From the NCBI GenBank assembly GCA_905233965.1, contig CAJOFG010000014.1, positions 1 through 12,940 on the forward strand: 12,940 nt of DNA. Direction: 5' to 3'. Of the stretch, positions 7,713-12,940 are shown one piece after another. This stretch comes from an uncultured Selenomonadaceae bacterium. GTDB taxonomy: Bacteria; Bacillota; Negativicutes; Selenomonadales; Selenomonadaceae. Below the pieces are notes generated by a model, which saw nothing but the letters and a program-made list of their open reading frames with translations, ran no database searches and was not told the DNA's origin. A program made the position numbers and the translations under genes. Position 1 is the first letter of the stretch, and the number at the start of each line of letters is the position of its first letter.

Positions 7713-8510
7713 TTGAGAGAGCAGCTGAAACTTTACGGTTTCAATAATTTGACAAAATCGTTGAGCTTCAACATTTACGATATTTGTTACGCGAAAACGC
7801 AACGCGAACAAAAAGATTACATCGACTACATCGACGAACAATACAATTCGGAGCGACTTACAAAAATTTTGACAAAGGTCACCGAAATGATCGGCGCGCG
7901 CGTTTTGAACATCTCAAGCCAAGATTACGACCCGCAGGGAGCAAGCGTAACAATTTTAATCGCGGAGGAGGCGGCAATTTCCGCCGGGCAAAAACTTCCG
8001 CGCGGAGAAGCTTCCGTGATAAAGCCGGAAACTTTTCTTGCTCATCTCGACAAAAGCCATGTCACGGTTCACACTTACCCGGAATTTCATCCGGAAACAA
8101 GTATCGCGACTTTCCGGGTTGACATAGACGTTTCGACTTGCGGAGAAATTACTCCGTTGCAAACTTTGGATTATTTAATCGGGCGGTTCGATTCGGACAT
8201 CATCACGATGGATTATCGCGTTCGCGGTTTCACTCGCGACCTTTCCGGAAAAAAACTTTTCATTGATACGAACATGACTTCGATTCAGGAATACATCAAC
8301 CGGGACACGCTCGACGCTTACGATGCGGTTGATATAAATATGTACCAGGCAAATCTTTTTCACACCCGAATGTTGATTAAAGAACCGGATTTGCAAAATT
8401 ATCTTTTCAACACCGACATTTACGAAATTCCCCCGAAAACAAGATTGGAAATAAGTTCCAACCTTCGCCGGGAAATGATTGAAATTTTCAGCGGAAAAAA
8501 TATTTATTGA
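7713..8510 (+). CDS. speD: S-adenosylmethionine decarboxylase proenzyme, Escherichia coli type
   Basis: SpeD removes CO2 from S-adenosylmethionine to give the aminopropyl donor for spermidine synthesis. The 265-residue proenzyme cuts itself between K114 and S115 in LDKSHVTVHTYPE; the serine becomes the catalytic pyruvoyl group. The STCG motif at 141-144 holds the cysteine proton donor (C143). DYRVRGFTRDLSGKKLFID and the C-terminal YQANLFHTRMLIKE segment match the E. coli-type (about 264-residue) family end to end. The start is TTG at 7713, with a GGGGGG run about nine bases upstream. The gene lies 61 bases behind tRNA-Ala with a hairpin in between and no visible promoter of its own. No speE (spermidine synthase) is in the window. 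Its TGA stop lies inside the -35 of the dnaA promoter. Confidence 0.96.
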   Translation: MREQLKLYGFNNLTKSLSFNIYDICYAKTQREQKDYIDYIDEQYNSERLTKILTKVTEMIGARVLNISSQDYDPQGASVTILIAEEAAISAGQKLPRGEASVIKPETFLAHLDKSHVTVHTYPEFHPETSIATFRVDIDVSTCGEITPLQTLDYLIGRFDSDIITMDYRVRGFTRDLSGKKLFIDTNMTSIQEYINRDTLDAYDAVDINMYQANLFHTRMLIKEPDLQNYLFNTDIYEIPPKTRLEISSNLRREMIEIFSGKNIY

Positions 8511-8535
8511 CGAAAAAATTTTCCCTTGCGATAAT
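8507..8535 (+). promoter_or_regulatory. dnaA promoter overlapping the speD stop codon
   Basis: TTGACG (8507-8512) and GATAAT (8530-8535) are 17 bases apart, and TGC just before the -10 makes it an extended type. The predicted start is near 8542, giving a leader of about 63 bases that includes the hairpin at 8565-8581. Confidence 0.7.
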
Positions 8536-8564
8536 ATTTTCGGAGTGACACAGAAAATAAAAAT

Positions 8565-8593
8565 CCCTCCCGTGCGGAGGGTAATTTTAATTT
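8565..8593 (+). terminator. Hairpin in the speD-dnaA gap (speD terminator or dnaA leader element)
   Basis: CCCTCC (8565-8570) pairs with GGAGGG (8576-8581) around a five-base loop, followed by a broken T run (TAATTTTAATTT). It lies 55 bases after speD but downstream of the dnaA promoter, so dnaA mRNA must carry it. The 3' arm has an anti-16S-like GGAGGG, 23 bases from the dnaA ATG and too far to act as its ribosome binding site. Confidence 0.55.
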
Positions 8594-8604
8594 AGGTTAA
8601 AAAA

Positions 8605-10026
8605 ATGCAACCTTATCAGTTAAAAAATTTCTGGCAGGAATTGCTGGTCAAGTCGCGGGATTATCTTTCCGAAATTGCTTGCGAAAAATGGATCGCGCCG
8701 TTAAAACCGATTTCACTTGAAAAAAATGTTTTGACGCTCTCGACGAAAGATGCTTTACATCGTCAATGGGTTGAGGAGCGTTATTTGTCGCGCATGGAAG
8801 AGGCGGCGTTTGAATTGTCCGGCGAACATCTCAGCATCGTTTTGAAAATTGCCGGAAAAAAAATTAAAGTCAAGCCGGACGACGGGATTCAAACCACGCT
8901 TTCCATAAACGGCGAACAAAATTTTCCCGAACAAAAAAATTCCGACGAAGAAATTAAACCGTCGGACAATCAAACTTTCACGCCGAATCCGAAATACACT
9001 TTCGACACTTTCGTTATCGGCAAGTCGAACGAATTTGCACACGCCGCCGCCGTCGCCGTCTGCAACGCGCCGGGAAAAACTTACAATCCCTTTTTCATTT
9101 ACGGCGGTGTCGGTCTGGGCAAAACTCATTTAATGCAGGCGATAGGCAACCGGATTTTTCAAACCATGCCGGCGAAAAAAATTCTCTACGCTTCCACCGA
9201 ACAATTTACGAATGAGTTAATCGCCGCAATTCGCGAACATAAAATCGGGTCGTTCAAAAGCAAATATCGCAAAGTCGATGTCCTTTTAATCGACGACGTT
9301 CAATTTCTGTCCGGCAAAGATTCGACGCAGGAAGAATTTTTTCACACGTTCAACGAATTGCACAACCTCGACAAGCAAATCGTAATTTCCGGCGACAGAC
9401 CGCCGCAAGAAATTATCGGCATTGAGGAAAGGCTCCGTTCCCGTTTCGCTTGGGGACTTTGTACCGACGTGCAGAAACCGGATTTGGAAACGCGAATTGC
9501 AATTCTCCAAAAAAAAGCGATGATTGAAAGAATTTTGGTGCCGCCGAAAGTTTTGAACGCGATCGCCGAAAAATTTGATTCAAACGTCCGCGACCTCGAA
9601 GGGGCTTTCAATCGAATTGTCGCCCGCGTTTCATTGACGAACAAATCTTTTGAAAGTGCCTTCGCCGACTTGGAAACGGACGACAGAATTGCTTTAAATT
9701 CCGGCGTTTACGTCGGCGAAAAAGTCAAATTGAAATCCGATATTTCGCTGAAGGAAATTGTAACGAAAATTGCAGACCACTTCGCGATTGAACCGGAAAT
9801 GCTGATGAATAACAATCGCGCTCAGGGAATTGTCCGCCCGCGACAAATTGCGATGTTCCTTTGCCGCTCGCTCACCGGGACTTCGTGGTCGGTTATCGCA
9901 AAATTTTTCGGCAAGCGCGATCATGCAACCGTGATGAGAGCGTACAATAAAATTCGGGAAGAATTGCAATTCAATCCGCAACTCGCGGCACTTTTGCGAA
10001 ATCTTTTCCCGGATTCGGAAGTGTGA
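8605..10026 (+). CDS. dnaA: Chromosomal replication initiator protein DnaA
   Basis: DnaA binds DnaA boxes, melts the origin and recruits helicase. The 473-residue protein has all four domains: domain I at about 1-85, a linker (about 86-128), the AAA+ domain III and the DNA-binding domain IV. Walker A is GGVGLGKT at 167-174, Walker B LLIDD at 227-231, sensor I ISGDRPP at 261-267, the ERLRSRF box at 275-281, and NVRDLEGAFNR at 327-337. In domain IV, VRPRQIAMFLC (410-420) and GKRDHATVMRAY (436-447) form the DNA-reading part; the usual first threonine after RDH is alanine. The ATG at 8605 has only a weak AGG about eight bases upstream. The neighbours are speD and aroK, not dnaN or rpmH, and I see no DnaA-box cluster. 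A second, origin-linked dnaA elsewhere cannot be excluded. Confidence 0.95.
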   Translation: MQPYQLKNFWQELLVKSRDYLSEIACEKWIAPLKPISLEKNVLTLSTKDALHRQWVEERYLSRMEEAAFELSGEHLSIVLKIAGKKIKVKPDDGIQTTLSINGEQNFPEQKNSDEEIKPSDNQTFTPNPKYTFDTFVIGKSNEFAHAAAVAVCNAPGKTYNPFFIYGGVGLGKTHLMQAIGNRIFQTMPAKKILYASTEQFTNELIAAIREHKIGSFKSKYRKVDVLLIDDVQFLSGKDSTQEEFFHTFNELHNLDKQIVISGDRPPQEIIGIEERLRSRFAWGLCTDVQKPDLETRIAILQKKAMIERILVPPKVLNAIAEKFDSNVRDLEGAFNRIVARVSLTNKSFESAFADLETDDRIALNSGVYVGEKVKLKSDISLKEIVTKIADHFAIEPEMLMNNNRAQGIVRPRQIAMFLCRSLTGTSWSVIAKFFGKRDHATVMRAYNKIREELQFNPQLAALLRNLFPDSEV

Positions 10027-10053
10027 TTCAAAAAAATTTTTGGTGGTGACGAA

Positions 10054-10524
10054 ATGAAAAACAATTTGATTTTAACCGGATTCATGGCTACCGGCAAAAC
10101 AAGCTTGGGCAAGTTGCTTGCAGAAAGGCTCGGACGAAAATTTATCGACACGGATCAAAAAATCGAACAGGATACCGGAATGACGATACCGGAAATTTTC
10201 GCGAAACACGGAGAAAAATATTTTCGTGAGTTGGAGCGAAAGACCATTCAAGAAATTGTCACGCGGAAAAATTTGGTTATCGCGACGGGCGGCGGCACTG
10301 TGAAAGATCCGGAAAATATTCGACTGCTGAAAAGTTCCGGCGTCATCGTTTGCCTGACGACGGAGCCGGAAGAAATTTTTCGACGCACCGAAACACGCGG
10401 CGAACGTCCGCTGCTTGACGGAGACAACGAAAGATTGACGACGATTAAAAAACTTTTGGAGGAGCGTGCAAGCCGATTACACAATCGACACGACGGACTG
10501 GTCGCCGCTCCAAATAATGAATGA
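10054..10524 (+). CDS. aroK: Shikimate kinase with frameshifted C-terminus
   Basis: Shikimate kinase phosphorylates shikimate with ATP in aromatic amino acid synthesis. The core is intact and lines up residue for residue with well-studied enzymes: P-loop GFMATGKTS (9-17, K15), DTD (32-34), R58, GGG (79-81), R117 in RPLL, and R138. After residue 139 the frame turns into an unrelated tail (RLHNRHDGLVAAPNNE) and stops at 10522-10524, giving 156 residues. The +1 frame from 10472 reads ADYTIDTTDWSP and continues to TAG 10547-10549, the natural family ending, which touches the aroB ribosome binding site. About 20 bases that should encode the R-x-P-x-Y stretch appear lost. Activity of the shortened form is uncertain. 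It starts 27 bases after dnaA, with a weak GGTGGTGA site. Confidence 0.88.
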   Translation: MKNNLILTGFMATGKTSLGKLLAERLGRKFIDTDQKIEQDTGMTIPEIFAKHGEKYFRELERKTIQEIVTRKNLVIATGGGTVKDPENIRLLKSSGVIVCLTTEPEEIFRRTETRGERPLLDGDNERLTTIKKLLEERASRLHNRHDGLVAAPNNE

Positions 10525-10563
10525 CATTTGCGGAAAATTTAAATTGTAGGAGGAATTTTTTTC

Positions 10564-11652
10564 ATGACGAAAGTACAGGTAAATCTCGGCGAAAACTCTT
10601 ACGAAATTTTTATCGGCGCAAAACTTTTGGGCGAAGTCGCGAACTTTGTCGCCGACTCAAAAAATTTTACGAAAAAAATTTTAATCGTGACGGAGGAAAA
10701 TATTTTCGCGAAGTTCGGCGGAGAGTTGACGAAAAATTTTTCCCAAGCCGGAATAAATTTTGAAGTTGCGAAAGTTCCGGACGGCGAAACTTCAAAAAAT
10801 TTGCATGAGGCGGAAAAATTATATACCCGTGCGATAAATTTCGGGTTGGACAGAAAATCTTTAATCCTTGCATTGGGCGGCGGCGTTATCGGCGATCTTG
10901 CCGGATTCGTTGCCGCAACTTTTTTGCGCGGAGTGAATTTGATTCAAGTCCCGACGACTTTATTGGCGCAAGTCGATTCGAGCGTCGGAGGGAAAACCGC
11001 CGTCAATCATGAGCTGGGCAAAAATTTAATCGGCGCATTTTATCAACCGCGTGCCGTTTTCATCGACACGGAAACTTTGAAAACACTTCCGGAGCGCGAA
11101 ATAAAATCCGGTTTGGGCGAAGTCGTGAAGTACGGAGTAATTGCCGACCCGGATTTTTTTTCGTACCTGGAGGAGAACACGGAAAAAATTCTTGCCGGCG
11201 ACGAAAAAATTTTTACGCACATCATAAAGCGTTCCTGCGAAATTAAAGCCGACACGGTGAGCAGGGACGAGAAGGAAAACGGTTTGCGGCGAATTTTAAA
11301 TTTCGGTCACACGATCGCGCACGTCATCGAAAGCGAAACGAATTACCAAAAATATCGTCACGGCGAAGCGGTTTCAATCGGAATGATCGGCGCGGCTTTA
11401 ATCGGTGAGGAGCTCGGCAAAACAAAAACCTCCGACGTTGAGCGGCTGAAAAATTTGATTCAAAAATTGGGAATGAAAACTTTCTGCGAAGGTTGCGACC
11501 CGGAAAAAATGTATCTCCCGCTTTTCCGGGACAAAAAAACCGTCGGCGGAAAAATAAATTGGGTGCTGATGAAAAATTTCGGTGAAGTCGAAGTTACCGG
11601 AGAAGTGCCGGAAAAAATTGTTAAAAAAACATTGAAAAATATCGCCGTTTAA
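10564..11652 (+). CDS. aroB: 3-dehydroquinate synthase
   Basis: AroB turns DAHP (3-deoxy-D-arabino-heptulosonate 7-phosphate) into 3-dehydroquinate, the second step of the shikimate pathway, using NAD and a divalent metal. The 362-residue length is normal. The NAD-binding loop is GGGVIGDLAGFVAATFLRG at 105-123, followed by PTTLLAQVDSSVGGKTAVN at 130-148. The metal ligands are E186 (GLGEVVKYG), H249 (FGHTIAH) and H266 (RHGEAV). A perfect AGGAGG (10548-10553) lies ten bases before the ATG and overlaps the natural aroK stop, so the two were built as a coupled pair. The following glycosylase gene begins 34 bases downstream with no hairpin in between. No defect is visible. Confidence 0.97.
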   Translation: MTKVQVNLGENSYEIFIGAKLLGEVANFVADSKNFTKKILIVTEENIFAKFGGELTKNFSQAGINFEVAKVPDGETSKNLHEAEKLYTRAINFGLDRKSLILALGGGVIGDLAGFVAATFLRGVNLIQVPTTLLAQVDSSVGGKTAVNHELGKNLIGAFYQPRAVFIDTETLKTLPEREIKSGLGEVVKYGVIADPDFFSYLEENTEKILAGDEKIFTHIIKRSCEIKADTVSRDEKENGLRRILNFGHTIAHVIESETNYQKYRHGEAVSIGMIGAALIGEELGKTKTSDVERLKNLIQKLGMKTFCEGCDPEKMYLPLFRDKKTVGGKINWVLMKNFGEVEVTGEVPEKIVKKTLKNIAV

Positions 11653-11686
11653 TGTAAATTACTTTTTTTGAAGGGAGAAGATATTC

Positions 11687-12526
11687 TTGGCGACGATAAA
11701 AATAGATGACGACTTCGATTTGAAAAAAATTGCCGAGAGCGGACAATGTTTTCGTCCCCGCGAAATAAGAGCCGGCTTGTACCGATTCATCACGAAAGAA
11801 AATATTCTTTTCATCAGACAGCTTGACGAAAAACATTTTGAAATAAGTTGCGATCCTTTGGAATGGTCGGGCATTTGGGAAACATATTTCGACTTGGACA
11901 CGAATTACGCGAAAATTCGCCGGGACATTGCGGAATTTGCGGCGGGCAAACCTTACGAAAAAATTTTGACTGACGCGGCGGAGTTCGGCAAAGGCATCCG
12001 GATTTTGCGTCAAGACCCGTTTGAAACTTTAATCAGTTTCATCATCAGCCAGCGAAAAAATATTCCTTCAATCCGGAAGTCGGTTGAGTTGATTTGCGAT
12101 TCGTTCGGAAAAATTATTCGTACCGACTACGGATCGGTTCGCACCTTCCCGGATTATTTTAAGCTGTCCGATGCGTCGATTATGGATTTGTCGTCTTTCG
12201 CTCTCGGTTACCGGAGCAAATATGTTCGTGACGCGATCGACAAGGTAAACAATATGTCGGTCAATCTCGACAATCTCAAATCGGTTTCAAACGAAACGCT
12301 GATAAAAACTTTGCAACAAATTAACGGAGTCGGAATTAAAGTTGCCTGTTGCGTTGCCTTGTACGCTTATCATCGTACGGACGTTTTGCCGATTGACGTT
12401 TGGATTCAACGTGCGATTGAGGAAGATTTCGGCGGCGAAAATATTTTCAAAGATTTCGGCTATAACGCCGGAGTTTTGCAACAATATATTTTTTTCCACA
12501 AAAGACTCGGCGAAAAAGAATTTTGA
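11687..12526 (+). CDS. 8-oxoguanine DNA glycosylase / AP lyase, Ogg1 type
   Basis: This 279-residue protein belongs to the Ogg1 branch of the helix-hairpin-helix glycosylases, which cut 8-oxoguanine from DNA and then nick the strand. The N-terminal OGG domain carries ESGQCFRP (17-24), whose glycine reads the damaged base in the family. The hairpin INGVGIKVACCVAL (212-225) holds the catalytic lysine K218, and PIDVW (235-239) the aspartate D237. The segment DPFETLISFIISQRKNIPSI (110-129) replaces the Asn-Asn-Asn run and the cytosine-contacting arginine of human OGG1 with R, K, N and S. The start is TTG at 11687, with GGGAG about nine bases upstream. It follows aroB closely and is probably co-transcribed. 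A more general AlkA-like specificity is possible, but the N-terminal domain favours Ogg. Confidence 0.88.
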   Translation: MATIKIDDDFDLKKIAESGQCFRPREIRAGLYRFITKENILFIRQLDEKHFEISCDPLEWSGIWETYFDLDTNYAKIRRDIAEFAAGKPYEKILTDAAEFGKGIRILRQDPFETLISFIISQRKNIPSIRKSVELICDSFGKIIRTDYGSVRTFPDYFKLSDASIMDLSSFALGYRSKYVRDAIDKVNNMSVNLDNLKSVSNETLIKTLQQINGVGIKVACCVALYAYHRTDVLPIDVWIQRAIEEDFGGENIFKDFGYNAGVLQQYIFFHKRLGEKEF

Positions 12527-12567
12527 TTCGGCTTGAAAAAAATAATTCTTGAAAGGAATTAAATCAT

Positions 12568-12940
12568 TTGAAAAAAATCATAAACGGCATTGACGACATC
12601 GAACGCGAACTTTTGGAAGGACTGGTTGCCGCCTCTCCGAATCGTATTCGCAAACTCGGCAGTAAAAATATTGTCGTTCGCCAAAACCTCAATTTTAACA
12701 AGGTTGCTCTCGTCGGCGGCGGCGGTTCCGGACACGAACCCGCTCATGCCGGCTACGTCGGCTACGGAATGTTGGATTGCGCGGTTGCCGGAAATATTTT
12801 TACAAGTCCTCCGGCGATTGACGTTCTCGAAGGAATTTTGGAAGTCGCGACGACGAAGGGCACGCTTTGTATTGCAAAAAATTATACCGGCGACGTGATG
12901 AGTTTCGAGCTTGCGATTGAGATGGCAAAACAGCACGGAG
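12568..12940 (+). CDS. dhaK: Dihydroxyacetone kinase subunit DhaK, 3' end beyond window
   Basis: DhaK binds dihydroxyacetone for phosphorylation, using ATP or the phosphotransferase chain through DhaL and DhaM. The 124 visible codons match the N-terminus of the Dak1/DhaK fold: MKKIINGIDDIERELLEGL, then GGGGSGHEPAHAGYVG at 50-65 and IAKNYTGDVMSFE at 102-114. H56 and D109 fall at the same numbers as the substrate-binding residues of E. coli DhaK. The histidine that carries the substrate covalently (near 220-230) lies outside the window. The start is TTG at 12568 with AAAGGAA about ten bases before it, 41 bases after the glycosylase stop. The window ends within the gene, so one cannot tell whether it is a separate DhaK subunit or a fused kinase, nor whether dhaL follows. 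Confidence 0.92.
   Translation, partial: MKKIINGIDDIERELLEGLVAASPNRIRKLGSKNIVVRQNLNFNKVALVGGGGSGHEPAHAGYVGYGMLDCAVAGNIFTSPPAIDVLEGILEVATTKGTLCIAKNYTGDVMSFELAIEMAKQHG

Noticed and set aside
12494..12503. DnaA-box-like TTTTCCACA
   Set aside because: A single imperfect copy inside the glycosylase coding region; no cluster.

Overview
The window reads as an ordinary housekeeping stretch of a bacterial chromosome, most likely from a Bacillota relative. The evidence for that is the DUF512 - der - plsY order, GGAGG-type ribosome binding sites, sigma-A-type promoters, an Ogg1-type glycosylase and frequent TTG starts. I think of Negativicutes or Clostridia, but the sequence alone does not fix the class. 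Long A/T tracts of the AAAATTTT type run through coding and non-coding DNA alike. I saw no insertion sequence, prophage, CRISPR array or defence island.

There is one strand switch. Everything left of about 7.5 kb is on the minus strand. Reading leftward from the switch come ilvA (threonine dehydratase with ACT domain) and an AIM24/TIGR00266 gene, then secD and secF (Sec accessory membrane proteins), then a DUF512 radical-SAM-like gene, der (ribosome-assembly GTPase) and plsY (lipid acyltransferase, running off the left edge). Three minus-strand promoters can be read: before ilvA, secD and DUF512. A strong terminator follows secF.

Everything to the right is on the plus strand: tRNA-Ala(GGC), speD (AdoMet decarboxylase), dnaA (replication initiator), aroK and aroB (shikimate pathway), an Ogg1-type 8-oxoguanine DNA glycosylase, and the start of dhaK (dihydroxyacetone kinase), cut by the right edge. 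dnaA has its own promoter at the speD stop codon. From dnaA onward the genes lie close together with no clear terminator, so they may form one transcript.

Two genes are broken by indels. The DUF512 gene is split by a one-base frameshift at about 2070. aroK has lost about 20 bases near its 3' end, so its natural C-terminus survives only in the +1 frame. These may be real lesions or assembly errors. Other points worth a look are the back-to-back ilvA and tRNA promoters that share their -35 DNA, speD placed behind a tRNA and a terminator-like hairpin with almost no room for its own promoter, a hairpin in the dnaA leader, dnaA without dnaN beside it, and substitutions at the cytosine-reading positions of the Ogg-type enzyme. 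I did not find a convincing undescribed multi-gene system.
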